A DNA stretch of 52,722 nt from Vogesella indigofera (lineage in GTDB: Bacteria; Pseudomonadota; Gammaproteobacteria; Burkholderiales; Chromobacteriaceae). The notes beneath the pieces were generated by a model. The model searched no databases, was not told the origin of the DNA, and saw only the letters and a program-made list of their open reading frames with translations. Below are positions 1-7,483 of the stretch, one piece after another; within the stretch, counting starts at the first letter, position 1, and the number at the start of each line of letters is the position of its first letter. Where the stretch lies: the NCBI RefSeq assembly GCF_028548395.1, contig NZ_JAQQLA010000006.1, forward strand, positions 1-52,722, read 5' to 3'. The position numbers and the translations under genes are program-made.

Positions 1-41
1 TGCTTGTAAGGCAGACGCTCTACCAACTGAGCTAAACGCCC
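1..41 (-). tRNA. tRNA-Val (anticodon TAC), 5' part only
   Basis: The reverse complement begins GGGCGTTTAGCTCAG, a standard acceptor/D-arm start, and continues through a D loop (TTGGTAGAGC) to an anticodon stem-loop reading GCCTTACAAGC, with anticodon TAC (complement of bases 6-8). The window edge cuts the gene just after the anticodon, so the variable loop, T arm and 3' end are missing. The gene would decode GUA valine codons. A well-spaced promoter lies upstream on the same strand (96-124). Confidence 0.9.
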
Positions 42-95
42 GAAATCTTGTCTGCTGTGACGCGGTATTTGCTGCGTCGTTCAGCGAGGAGGCGA

Positions 96-124
96 ATTAA
101 AACACAGCTTGGCCGGGGCTGCAA
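96..124 (-). promoter_or_regulatory. Promoter of the tRNA-Val gene or operon
   Basis: On the minus strand a -35 TTGCAG (119-124) and a -10 TTTAAT (96-101) are exactly 17 nt apart. The -10 is followed by the GC-rich stretch TCGCCTCCTC (86-95), which is identical to the stretch after the rrn -10 at 52548-52557. GC-rich discriminators are typical of stable-RNA promoters under stringent control; that regulation is inferred. Confidence 0.65.
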
Positions 125-260
125 GAGGGTGTCTGCAAAATTTGAATGAATAGCCGTTTTTACATATCTAAGGACAACTGCATTTTGTCGGGCAGGGTGG
201 TGCTCATCGCTTCGGCCTCATGCTATCATTGCCGGATTACCCCGAATCGGAAATGTATCA

Positions 261-1226
261 ATGAAGCCGACCTTTCTCGATTTTGAGCAGCCGATTGCCG
301 AGCTCGAGAACAAGATAGAAGAACTCCGTTTTGTTCAGGATGACTCCGTGCTGGATATCTCGGAAGAGATCTCTCGCCTGCAGAAGAAAAGCCAAGAGCT
401 CACCAAGACGCTCTATAGCAAGTTGACGCCATCCCAGATCGCCATTGTGGCGCGGCATCCGCAGCGCCCTTACACGCTGGATTACGTCGACGGTCTGTTT
501 ACCGATTTCCAGGAAATGCGCGGCGACCGCTCGTTTGCTGATGATCCGGCCATTGTTGGCGGTCTGGCCCGTTTCAACGGCCAGCCGGTGATGGTGATCG
601 GTCACCAGAAGGGCCGCGACACCAAGGAAAAGATCGCCCGCAACTTCGGCATGCCGCGTCCGGAAGGTTATCGCAAGGCGCTGCGCCTGATGCGTACCGC
701 CGAGAAGTTCGGCCTGCCGGTGATGACCTTTGTCGACACCCCGGGTGCCTATCCCGGCATCGGTGCCGAAGAGCGTGGCCAGTCCGAGGCCATCGGCCGC
801 AACCTGTACGAGATGGCGCGCCTGAAGGTGCCGGTCATCGTCACCGTGATCGGTGAGGGCGGTTCCGGCGGTGCGCTGGCGATTGCGGTTGGCGACTACG
901 TCAACATGCTGCAGTACTCCACCTATTCGGTGATCTCGCCGGAAGGCTGCGCTTCCATCCTGTGGAAGACCGCGGAGCGCGCCGGCGATGCCGCCGAGGC
1001 GCTGGGCATTACCGCGCCGCGCCTGAAGACGCTGGGCCTGATCGACCGCGTGGTGAACGAGCCGCTGGGCGGCGCCCACCGCGATCACGCTGCGATGATG
1101 ACGGCACTGAAGCGCGTGCTGCAGGAGCAGCTGAAGGAAGCCGGCACCCGTGGCCTGGACGAATTGCTGAAAACCCGCTTTGACAGACTGATGAGCTATG
1201 GCCGCTTCAAGGAAGACGCCGCCTGA
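261..1226 (+). CDS. accA: Acetyl-CoA carboxylase carboxyltransferase subunit alpha
   Basis: AccA pairs with AccD to move the carboxyl group from carboxybiotin to acetyl-CoA, giving malonyl-CoA for fatty acid synthesis in the cytoplasm. The 321-aa length and the start [20 protein letters not shown] are typical. An N-terminal helical segment (about 1-60) precedes the crotonase-like domain; the glycine-rich GEGGSGG loop near residues 196-202 helps form the oxyanion region. The ATG at 261 follows GGAAATGTATCA, a weak ribosome site. A possible -10 TATCAT lies at 224-229. The 3' end overlaps tilS by 29 nt, so the two genes are probably co-transcribed, as in many proteobacteria. Confidence 0.97.
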   Translation: MKPTFLDFEQPIAELENKIEELRFVQDDSVLDISEEISRLQKKSQELTKTLYSKLTPSQIAIVARHPQRPYTLDYVDGLFTDFQEMRGDRSFADDPAIVGGLARFNGQPVMVIGHQKGRDTKEKIARNFGMPRPEGYRKALRLMRTAEKFGLPVMTFVDTPGAYPGIGAEERGQSEAIGRNLYEMARLKVPVIVTVIGEGGSGGALAIAVGDYVNMLQYSTYSVISPEGCASILWKTAERAGDAAEALGITAPRLKTLGLIDRVVNEPLGGAHRDHAAMMTALKRVLQEQLKEAGTRGLDELLKTRFDRLMSYGRFKEDAA

Positions 1227-2544
1227 CCTGCTCGACACGCTGATCCAACACTGGCCGGACGCTTTGTCCGGCCAGTGTCGTTTGGAGCTGGCGTTGTCGG
1301 GCGGCATGGATTCGGTGGTACTGCTGGATTTGCTGTGTCGCTGGCGTGACGAGCGTGGCGGGCCGGCATTTTCGGCACTGCACGTGCATCACGGCCTCAG
1401 TGCGCAGGCCGATGACTGGGTGCGTGCGTGCGAGGACTGGTGCCGTGCGCGCCAGGTGCCGCTGCGCGTGGAGCGGGTGGCGGTGCAGGCCGGTGGCGGC
1501 GACAGCCTGGAGGCCGAGGCGCGCAAGGCGCGCTATCAGGCCTTTGCCGAAGGGGGTGCCGAGGTCGTCGCGCTGGCGCATCACGCCGACGACCAGAGCG
1601 AAACGGTGCTGTTGCAGGTGCTGCGCGGCGGTGGCCCGCGGGCGCTGGCGGCGATGCCGCTGCTGCGCGAGCACCAGGGCCAGCAATTGTGGCGCCCCTT
1701 GCTCAAGGTTGGCCGCACCACGCTGGCGGCCTATGCCGCGGCGCGCCAGCTGCAGTGGGTGGAGGACGACAGCAATGCCGATACCGACCACTTCCTGCGC
1801 AATTTCCTGCGCCACGAGGTGATGGGCCGGCTGCGGCAGCGCGCACCGGCGCTGGACAAGCAGCTGGCGCGGCTGGCGCAGCGCATGGCCGACGCCGCCG
1901 AGATGGTCGATACTCTGGCGGCGATGGATCTGGCGCAGGTGCAGCGCGGCCGCGAGCTGGACCTGCCGGCGCTGCTGGCGCTGTCGGATGCGCGTCAGCG
2001 CCACGTGGTGCTGGCGTGGCTGGCGCAACTGGGCCTGTCGTTGCCGAGTCCGGAGTCGCTGTACAGCTGGCTGGCCCAGGTGCGCAGTGCCGCGGCCGCC
2101 ACGCAGCCCTTGCTGGAGTACCAGTCGCTGGTGCTGCTGCGCTACCGGCAGCGGCTGCTGGCACTGCCGCGGGTGGCGCCGCAACCGTGGCCGTTGTGCT
2201 GTGTCGTCGGCGAGACCCTGCGCTTGCCGCACGGTGAATTGCAGTGGCAGCGGGCGCCGGGTGGCCTGCCCGACAGCTGGCACGGCCGGCTGCTGGATGT
2301 GCTGTCGCGCAGTGGCGGCGAGAAGCTGCCGCTCAAGGTTGGCCGCAAGCCGGTGAAGACGGTGTTCCAGGAGGCCGGCGTGCCGCCGCAGCTGCGACTG
2401 GACTGGCCGTTGCTGGAAGACGACGCCGGCGAACTGCTGGCGGTGCCGTCACTGGGGGTGTCGGTGCTGCACGCGGCGGCCGGGGAGGGCTGGTGGCCGC
2501 AGTGGCAGCCGCTGGCGATCGTCAGCCGGCCGGTGGGCGACTGA
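1198..2544 (+). CDS. tilS: tRNA(Ile)-lysidine synthase
   Basis: TilS attaches lysine to C34 of the CAU-anticodon tRNA-Ile2, using ATP, so that it reads AUA. The PP-loop SGGMDS is at residues 34-39, followed by an HHG motif (ALHVHHGLS) and the HHADDQ segment of the N-type ATPase fold. The C-terminal part carries the TilS substrate-binding and C-terminal domains, including a [11 protein letters not shown] segment. Length 448 aa is normal. The ATG at 1198 lies inside accA; no better start occurs before the PP-loop. The gene carries two copies of the 14-bp repeat (1705, 2335), both read in frame as Lys-Val-Gly-Arg. Confidence 0.95.
   Translation: MAASRKTPPDLLDTLIQHWPDALSGQCRLELALSGGMDSVVLLDLLCRWRDERGGPAFSALHVHHGLSAQADDWVRACEDWCRARQVPLRVERVAVQAGGGDSLEAEARKARYQAFAEGGAEVVALAHHADDQSETVLLQVLRGGGPRALAAMPLLREHQGQQLWRPLLKVGRTTLAAYAAARQLQWVEDDSNADTDHFLRNFLRHEVMGRLRQRAPALDKQLARLAQRMADAAEMVDTLAAMDLAQVQRGRELDLPALLALSDARQRHVVLAWLAQLGLSLPSPESLYSWLAQVRSAAAATQPLLEYQSLVLLRYRQRLLALPRVAPQPWPLCCVVGETLRLPHGELQWQRAPGGLPDSWHGRLLDVLSRSGGEKLPLKVGRKPVKTVFQEAGVPPQLRLDWPLLEDDAGELLAVPSLGVSVLHAAAGEGWWPQWQPLAIVSRPVGD
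1705..1717 (+). repeat. 14-bp motif copy, 13/14 match, inside tilS
   Basis: AAGGTTGGCCGCA followed by C. It is read in frame as Lys-Val-Gly-Arg-Thr. Confidence 0.8.
2335..2348 (+). repeat. 14-bp motif copy, exact, inside tilS
   Basis: Exact AAGGTTGGCCGCAA, read in frame as Lys-Val-Gly-Arg-Lys; the second copy in this gene. Confidence 0.9.
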
Positions 2545-2562
2545 GCCCCTCCGCTACATGAC

Positions 2563-2596
2563 ACAGCGCCAGCAGCGATGCTGGCGCTGTTGTTTT
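2563..2596 (+). terminator. Rho-independent terminator after tilS
   Basis: A perfect 12-bp stem, ACAGCGCCAGCA (2563-2574) with TGCTGGCGCTGT (2579-2590), has a 4-nt loop and is followed by TGTTTTG. It starts 18 nt after the tilS stop and lies just before the convergent cdd stop, so it closes accA-tilS and may act for cdd too. Confidence 0.85.
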
Positions 2597-2597
2597 G

Positions 2598-3011
2598 TCA
2601 GCCGGCGTCGCGCAGGTTTTTCGGGCCGAAGGCGCCGGGCAGCAGCTGCGACAGCGTGGTGTCGATGATGTCCGGGCCGTTGCAGATGGCGCGTACCGCC
2701 ATGTCGGGGCCGAACTCGTTCAGCACTTGGCGGCAGGCGCCGCAAGGCGGAGTCGGCACATTGGTGGGGGTGTAGATGCACACCGCCAGCACCTCTTCCA
2801 TGCCATCGGCGCGGGCGCTGAAGATGGCGGTGCGCTCGGCGCAGTTGGTCATGCCGAAGGAGGCATTCTCCACATTGCAGCCGCGCACGATCTTGCCGTC
2901 GGCGGTCAGGATCGCCGCGCCCACGGCAAAGCGGCTGTACGGCACATAGGCATGGCGCGCGGCGGCGCGGGCCTCGCGGGCCAGGGTATCCCAGTCGATG
3001 GAGTCGGTCAT
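2598..3011 (-). CDS. cdd: Cytidine deaminase
   Basis: Cdd deaminates cytidine and deoxycytidine to uridine and deoxyuridine in pyrimidine salvage. The short homotetrameric type fits the 137-aa length. Zinc and catalytic residues are visible: CAE at 57-59 (Cys ligand and catalytic Glu) and PCGACRQ with Cys90 and Cys93. The NVENASFG substrate-binding segment precedes CAE. Its ATG overlaps the TGA of argP in an ATGA arrangement, so translation is probably coupled to argP; this pairing with an arginine/lysine-sensing regulator is unusual. The gene is convergent with tilS. Confidence 0.96.
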   Translation of the reverse strand: MTDSIDWDTLAREARAAARHAYVPYSRFAVGAAILTADGKIVRGCNVENASFGMTNCAERTAIFSARADGMEEVLAVCIYTPTNVPTPPCGACRQVLNEFGPDMAVRAICNGPDIIDTTLSQLLPGAFGPKNLRDAG

Positions 3012-3979
3012 CGGGCGTTCCTTTGTTGGCGGGGGAGGTGATCGTCCTCTTGCCGCCAGCGCTTGTCAATGCGCGGCCAGGCGGCATCCTGGCGCAGCCA
3101 ACGTTGGCCGCAGGCCGCCAGCGTGTCCGTCAGCTGCCGCACCAGCACTGATTCCACCCGCCAGTGATGCCAGTACAGGGCCAGATCGACCGGCCGCGCC
3201 GGCAGCAGGTCGACCAGCGCGCCGCTGGCCAGCGCCTCGGCCACCATCATTTCCGGTAGCAGGCTGTAGGCGTGGCCGGCGAGGGTGATGTCGACGAAGG
3301 CGTGCGGCGCCGGCAGGGTAAAGCTGGGGAACGGTTGCGTGAAACTGAAGTGCTGCGCCAGATACTCGCCGTGCAGGTTGTCCTTGCCGCTGAACAGCAC
3401 CGCCGGCGCCCGCGCCAGCGTGGCGGCGTTGAGGCCGTCGCCGAAATAGCGAGCGCGATACTGCGGCGTGGCCAGGCAGCGGTAGCGCATGGTGCCGAGG
3501 TAGCGGCATTCGCCGCCCTGGAACGCCTGCGCGCGGGTGCTGACGCAGCCGATGACATGGCCCTGCTGCATCAACGTCTGGGTGTGGTCCTGATCGTCGA
3601 CCACCACGTCCAGCAGCAGCCGCTGCGTGCGCAGCACCGCGTCGATGGCCGGCAGGAACCAGGTGGCGAGGCTGTCGGCATTGACGCCCACCGCCAGCGT
3701 GGTGAACGCCTGCACGTTGTCGTCCGGGCGCAGCGTCTGCAGCAGCTCGCTTTCCATCAGCGCCAGTTGGCGGTAGTGCTGCAACAGCCGTCGCCCGGCA
3801 GCGGTCGGCTGCGGTGGCGTTACCCGCAGCAGCACCGGCTGGCCGAGGCTGTCCTCCAGCTGGTGTATGCGCTGCGACACCGCCGATTGCGTCACGCACA
3901 GCTGCTGCGCCGCCTTGTCGAAACCACCGCAATCGACCACCACGGCCAGGGTGTGCAGTTGTTTGCTGTCCAGCATCAT
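3008..3979 (-). CDS. argP: LysR-type regulator ArgP (IciA) family
   Basis: The N-terminal winged helix-turn-helix (about residues 19-42, FDKAAQQLCVTQSAVSQRIH) and the following LGQPVLLRVTPPQPT stretch match the ArgP/IciA subgroup of LysR regulators, which sense lysine/arginine and activate the exporter gene argO. The effector-binding domain fills the rest. At 323 aa it is about 25 aa longer than E. coli ArgP because of a charged C-terminal tail. The start could be the first or second of two adjacent ATGs (3977 or 3974). argO lies divergently 106 bp away, which supports the assignment. The stop overlaps cdd by 4 nt. Confidence 0.9.
   Translation of the reverse strand: MMLDSKQLHTLAVVVDCGGFDKAAQQLCVTQSAVSQRIHQLEDSLGQPVLLRVTPPQPTAAGRRLLQHYRQLALMESELLQTLRPDDNVQAFTTLAVGVNADSLATWFLPAIDAVLRTQRLLLDVVVDDQDHTQTLMQQGHVIGCVSTRAQAFQGGECRYLGTMRYRCLATPQYRARYFGDGLNAATLARAPAVLFSGKDNLHGEYLAQHFSFTQPFPSFTLPAPHAFVDITLAGHAYSLLPEMMVAEALASGALVDLLPARPVDLALYWHHWRVESVLVRQLTDTLAACGQRWLRQDAAWPRIDKRWRQEDDHLPRQQRNAR
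3100..3113 (+). repeat. 14-bp motif variant, 12/14, inside argP
   Basis: AACGTTGGCCGCAG on the plus strand, near the 3' end of argP. Confidence 0.5.
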
Positions 3980-4028
3980 GCCCGCCTTTTTGTATCAGTT
4001 TTATTTATATAACCATAAAAACATTAGT

Positions 4029-4057
4029 TTTACTGCTTTTTGTGGGCTGCGTATGCT
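4029..4057 (+). promoter_or_regulatory. Probable argO promoter in the argP-argO intergenic region
   Basis: TTTACT (4029-4034) and TATGCT (4052-4057) are 17 nt apart, and the argO start lies 28 nt further on. The 106-bp intergenic region is strikingly AT-rich for this genome (for example ATTTATATAACCATAAAAA), as expected of an ArgP target. The ArgP site itself is not resolved. Confidence 0.5.
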
Positions 4058-4085
4058 GATAGTGACTGAATCGGGAGACTGTAAT

Positions 4086-4703
4086 ATGAGCTTGAATGTG
4101 TATTTGTCGGCGCTGGCGCTATCGGCCAGCCAGATTGTCGGTATCGGCCCGCAGAATGCGTTCGTGATCCGGCAGGGCATCGGCCGCCAGCATGTGCTGC
4201 CGATCGTGCTGATCTGCATCGTGTGCGACGTGCTGCTGATCGCCGCCGGGGTGCTGGGTATGGGGCGGCTGGTGGCGGCGTTGCCAGGCTTTGTCGGGGT
4301 GGTGACCTGGGCCGGCGCGGCGTTCCTGCTGTGGCTGTCGTTCAAGGCGTTTCGTGCCGCGTGGCAACCGGGGCGGCTTGATGCCAGCGGCAGCATTGAG
4401 CGCGACCGCAGGCAGGTGATCCGCACCATCCTGCTGGTGACGCTGCTCAATCCCTATGTCTGGCTCGATACCGTGGTGCTGATCGGCAGCGTGTCGTCGG
4501 TATACGGCGCCGAGAATGCCGGCGTGTTCCTGCTTGGCTGCATCACCTCGTCGGTGCTGTGGTTCGTGCTGGTCGGCTTTGGCGCCGGCAAGCTGGCGCC
4601 GTGGTTCGAGAAGCCGGCCAGCTGGCGGCTGCTGGACGTGGCGATCGGTTGCATCATGCTGCTGACCGCCATCATGCTGGTGCGCAATTACGGGCTGGGT
4701 TGA
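4086..4703 (+). CDS. argO: LysE/ArgO-type arginine/lysine exporter
   Basis: A 205-aa inner-membrane protein with about six hydrophobic segments. It has the LysE/ArgO signature: an N-terminal ALSASQIVGIGPQNAFVIRQG, a middle basic loop (RDRRQVIRTI) and LLVTLLNPYVWLDTVVLIG. The family exports basic amino acids. The start at 4086 (after GGGAGACTGTAAT) matches the family N terminus; an upstream in-frame extension runs through the promoter region and is rejected. Its partner is the divergent argP. The TGA stop at 4701-4703 abuts a degenerate MITE-like repeat. Confidence 0.9.
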   Translation: MSLNVYLSALALSASQIVGIGPQNAFVIRQGIGRQHVLPIVLICIVCDVLLIAAGVLGMGRLVAALPGFVGVVTWAGAAFLLWLSFKAFRAAWQPGRLDASGSIERDRRQVIRTILLVTLLNPYVWLDTVVLIGSVSSVYGAENAGVFLLGCITSSVLWFVLVGFGAGKLAPWFEKPASWRLLDVAIGCIMLLTAIMLVRNYGLG

Positions 4704-4790
4704 GAGGCGTGTAATGGCCAAAGCAGGCATCGGTGATGCCACGTCAACGGCGCTACTTTGGCCAATGCAGCCGGATGCATGACCCGCTTC
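4704..4790. repeat. MITE-like element, shrunken derivative (copy 5)
   Basis: It starts immediately after the argO TGA with GAGGCGTGT and ends GACCCGCTTC, like the right end of the copy at 9161-9300 (GAACCGCTTC). The middle (4714-4766) shares the inverted TGGCCAAAG/CTTTGGCCA arms and the GATGCCACGTCAACGGCGC core with that copy. Most of the arm sequence is deleted, and the right flank is CGG, so no target duplication remains. Confidence 0.55.
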
Positions 4791-4807
4791 CGGGCGTGGA
4801 GGGCAAG

Positions 4808-4845
4808 AAAAACCCTGCCGGGACGATGGGGGCGTCCGGGCAGGG
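4808..4845 (-). terminator. Terminator for the glycine-zipper gene
   Basis: Read on the minus strand, GTCCGGGCAGGG-type arms (4834-4845 and 4813-4824) form a near-perfect 12-bp stem followed by TTTTT (4808-4812). It lies 31 bp downstream of the minus-strand gene ending at 4876. Confidence 0.75.
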
Positions 4846-4875
4846 GTGCGCTGACACGCGGACGTGTCGCGGCGA

Positions 4876-5238
4876 TCAATCGTCCCTGTCGTGGTGGCCG
4901 CGGTGATAACCATAGTGGTGACCGTGGTGTTTACGGTGATGCTTGAACTTGTGATAGCGCGCCGGACGGTAGGCACGCTCGTAAACGTAGACCGGCTGGG
5001 CGACCGGGCGCACGACCACGCGTTCGCGTTCCGGCCGGGTCAGGATCACGCCGGTGGCGGCACCGATGGCGCCACCGACTACGGCCCCGTCGCGTCCGCC
5101 GACCGAATGGCCGATGGCGGCACCGGCTGCGCCACCGACGGCGCCACCGATAACATGGTCAAGATCACCGGCATGAGCGGTGGCGGCACCAGTTGCCAGC
5201 ACGAAGGCCAGACCGGTCATGATGAGTGATTTGCGCAT
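4876..5238 (-). CDS. Exported glycine-zipper protein with a His-rich tail
   Basis: A 120-aa protein of unknown function. It has a clear Sec signal peptide (MRKSLIMTGLAFVLATGAATAHA, cleavage near 23), described here by its basic start and hydrophobic core. Next come Gly/Ala-rich repeats of glycine-zipper 2TM type (about residues 29-65: VIGGAVGGAAGAAIGH, VVGGAIGAATG). A basic linker leads to a C terminus very rich in His (about 95-120, HHRKHHGHHYGYHRGHH). Glycine zippers insert in or line membranes; the His cluster could bind metals such as Ni, Zn or Cu, which is inference. It has its own terminator at 4808-4845. An AGGAG-like site (GGAGAACC) lies before the start at 5238. Confidence 0.85.
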   Translation of the reverse strand: MRKSLIMTGLAFVLATGAATAHAGDLDHVIGGAVGGAAGAAIGHSVGGRDGAVVGGAIGAATGVILTRPERERVVVRPVAQPVYVYERAYRPARYHKFKHHRKHHGHHYGYHRGHHDRDD

Positions 5239-5374
5239 GGTGGTTCTCCTGTTGCATTACGTGATTGCAGTGTAAGCAGCGGCAGAAAACCGTGGTCGGC
5301 GGTTTTGTATCGACTATGTGACGCTTTGTGACAGGGCGGCCATCGCGGGGAATGCTGGTGGGCGGGCTTGCGCC

Positions 5375-5899
5375 TTAAGCGCCGGCGTCCAGGCCGACAA
5401 ACAGCGCTGCCGGCGTATGGCTGAGCTCGAATTGCAGCAGCGCCGCCTTCAGCGGCAGGCCGCCGGCGTAACTGGTGAGCTTGCCGTTGGCGCAGATCAC
5501 GCGGTGGCAGGGCACGATCAGCGCGATCGGGTTGGTGGCGTTGGCGCGGCCGACGGCCCGCGCCGCGCCGGGGTCGCCGATGCGCTGCGCCAGCTCGCCA
5601 TAGCTGATGGTGGTGCCGAACGGGATGCGCTGCAGCTCCGCCCATACCCGCTGCTGGAACGGGGTGCCCTCCGCTGCCAGCGGCAGGCTGAAGTCGCGAC
5701 GCTGGCCATTTTCATACTCCTGCAGCTGGCTGGCGACCGCGGCCAGCGCAGCATCGTCCCGCCTGATACCCCGCGTCGCGGCATGTTCCAGCTCGCGCTC
5801 GACGTGGAATTCCAACCGCTGCAGCGCGCCGGCCGCATCCCGCCACGCTACCACCGTGCCGAAACGGGTTTCGATGATGCCGTAGCAGTAGTGTGACAT
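5375..5899 (-). CDS. ogt: Methylated-DNA--[protein]-cysteine S-methyltransferase
   Basis: A suicide repair protein that takes the methyl group from O6-methylguanine (or O4-methylthymine) onto its own cysteine. The active-site PCHRV motif gives Cys131 in a 174-aa protein, preceded by the helix-turn-helix region (PFGTTISYGELAQRIGDP, RAVGRANATNPIALIV). The lack of an Ada-type N-terminal domain and the length favour Ogt. The ATG at 5897-5899 follows AGGAGCCGCC; a much longer in-frame reading running to 6247 crosses a repeat hairpin and has no domain, so it is rejected. Confidence 0.94.
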   Translation of the reverse strand: MSHYCYGIIETRFGTVVAWRDAAGALQRLEFHVERELEHAATRGIRRDDAALAAVASQLQEYENGQRRDFSLPLAAEGTPFQQRVWAELQRIPFGTTISYGELAQRIGDPGAARAVGRANATNPIALIVPCHRVICANGKLTSYAGGLPLKAALLQFELSHTPAALFVGLDAGA

Positions 5900-6362
5900 G
5901 GCGGCTCCTGAGGGCTGGTGCGGGTGACAAGGAGGCGCCAGTGTCACCAAGCCGGCACACCTTGTCCAGCCGCTACGCACCGGAAACGCTCGCCAAAAGA
6001 CGTGCGGCCAACCTTTTGCATGAAAGGTTGGCCGCAGCCTGCCGCCGGATTCCGCGCCGGCGGCGTGTACTGTCCCTGGGCATTGCCCTTGGTCGCTGGC
6101 GCCAGTTTTCGCCGTGTGACGGATGGTGTCCGTGTTGTGGCGCTTGCCGCCGGGTAGGCGGCCTGTCTGCAGTGCCGGCAGGGTGGTGTTGCCGGCGTGG
6201 CTGGCGGCTGGTGGCGGCCAGGCTGCACTAGGGTGAACCATGGCCAAACTGTAACCCGCGCACCGCGGAACAGGCTTTCGAATGCGCGATCATAAAGCGC
6301 TATCTTGTGCAGGATATTTTTGCTATTTTCATTTTCCGGAAGAATATTTCTCAAGGATGAAA
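5900..6362. other. Intergenic region between ogt and the truncated regulator
   Basis: No supported gene in about 460 bp. It holds the inverted motif pair at 6002-6037. An AT-richer stretch (about 6290-6360) before the Lrp-like gene probably contains its promoter, but no convincing -35/-10 pair was resolved. Confidence 0.5.
6002..6037. repeat. Inverted pair of the 14-bp motif forming a hairpin
   Basis: Arms TGCGGCCAACCTTT (6003-6016) and AAAGGTTGGCCGCA (6023-6036) are perfectly complementary around a 6-nt loop. There is no T-run on either side and no gene ends here: it lies about 100 bp upstream of ogt. It may not be a terminator, unlike the pairs after clpB, ppk2 and tex. Confidence 0.8.
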
Positions 6363-6647
6363 ATGTCGGAAAACAATCGTGTTGTCAGCGCACAAGACCG
6401 GAAGATTCTGCACGAGCTGCAGCAGAATGCCCGCCTCAGCAATGCCGAGCTGGCCGAGCGCGTCGGCATGTCACCGTCGGCGTGCTGGAACCACACCCGG
6501 CAGCTGGAAAACGACGGCTACATCCAGGGCTATGTCGCGCTGATCAACCAGCAGAAGATGGGGCTGCCGGACATTCCGAGCAAGTGCCCTGCGATAGCCC
6601 ACATAAAAATGCCCCAGCCGAAGCCGAGGCATAAATATTACTGTTAA
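6363..6647 (+). pseudogene. Truncated Lrp/AsnC-family regulator (HTH domain only)
   Basis: Residues 1-55 match the Lrp/AsnC winged helix-turn-helix (QDRKILHELQQNARLSNAELAERVGMSPSACWNHTRQLENDGYI, seen in parts). The match stops at QQKMGLP, where the RAM effector domain (about 90 aa) should begin; a short unrelated tail of about 30 residues, with a Pro/Lys-rich end, follows. The start at 6363 has AAGGATG 4-10 nt upstream; an ATG at 6357 is also in frame. The junction near 6570 coincides with a drop in GC content, suggesting a deletion or replacement. Lrp-type genes often flank LysE/RhtB exporters such as the next gene, so this may be the remnant of its old regulator. Confidence 0.7.
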
Positions 6648-6668
6648 CAAATCATGAAGACTTACAGG

Positions 6669-6700
6669 TAAAAGCTCATACGAAGATATGTGAGCTTTTA
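6669..6700. terminator. Bidirectional terminator between lrp remnant and exporter
   Basis: Perfect 10-bp arms TAAAAGCTCA (6669-6678) and TGAGCTTTTA (6691-6700), with A- and T-rich outer ends, sit between two convergent genes. Confidence 0.6.
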
Positions 6701-6764
6701 CTCCATATTATTTCAGGTTGCCGTTTTTCATGGACGGGATCGTGGCCGGCAAGTCGTACCGGTG

Positions 6765-7367
6765 CTACTGTAGCAGCGGGCCGGCGGCGAGCAGGCTGCC
6801 CAGCGCCATCAGCAGCAGGCCGATGCCGCGGTTGAGCCACAACTGCACGCCGAGCAGGCGCTGGCGCAGGCCGTCCTGGGCCAGCAGCACCGCCACCAGC
6901 GCAAACCACAGCACGTGCGCCAGCGACATGAACAGGCCGTAACCGAGCAGCACCGGCAGCGGCGTGCTGGCGGCGACGACCTGGGTGTAGGTGCTGATCA
7001 CGAACAGCATGGTCTTGGGGTTGAGCGCATTGGTGAGAAAGCCGTTGCGCAGCGCGCGGCCGTGGCTGTCCGGCGCCGCCGCCTCGTTGACGGCGCCGCT
7101 GCGGAAGGTGCTCCAGCCGACATACACCAGATAGCCGGCGCCCAGCACGCGCAGCAGCTGCAACAATAGCGGCGTCTGTTGCAGCAGGCTGGCGCCGAGC
7201 AGGGTGTACATCACGTGCACCTGCACGCCAAGGCCGATACCGAGCGCGGCGGCGAGGCCGGCGCGTTTGCCGTACAGCAGGCTGTTGCGGCTGATCATGG
7301 CGAAGTCGGCGCCGGGGCTGATCACGGCGAGCAGGGTAATGGTCATCACGGCAAACAGTTCAGTCAT
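6765..7367 (-). CDS. LysE/RhtB-family amino acid or homoserine exporter
   Basis: A 200-aa inner-membrane protein with six hydrophobic segments. It has the RhtB/LysE family hallmarks: an N-terminal LLAVISPGADFAMISRNSL, GAGYLVYVGW in the third segment, and a second-half GFLTNALNPKTMLF motif. Family members export threonine, homoserine, leucine or other small amino acids; the substrate here cannot be read from sequence. A LysR regulator lies divergently from 7484, 116 bp away, and is the likely controller. Confidence 0.87.
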   Translation of the reverse strand: MTELFAVMTITLLAVISPGADFAMISRNSLLYGKRAGLAAALGIGLGVQVHVMYTLLGASLLQQTPLLLQLLRVLGAGYLVYVGWSTFRSGAVNEAAAPDSHGRALRNGFLTNALNPKTMLFVISTYTQVVAASTPLPVLLGYGLFMSLAHVLWFALVAVLLAQDGLRQRLLGVQLWLNRGIGLLLMALGSLLAAGPLLQ

Positions 7368-7483
7368 TGCGTATACTTTCGGTGAGTTTGGTGCGGAGTA
7401 AACGGATGACTGCCATTGTCACACTTTGCCCTGACAATGAATAACGATGGTTTCTGCCTGATTTACGTGAGAAAAACTAACCG

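Noticed and set aside
258..1307. Long reading frames opposite real genes (for example in accA, tilS, dbpA, degP, clpB, hrpA)
   Set aside because: GC-rich third positions create long antisense frames; none has a family motif, and each lies on a recognised gene.
5900..6247. Extended ogt start at 6247
   Set aside because: The extra 116 codons cross the motif hairpin and show no domain; the ATG at 5899 has a good ribosome site.
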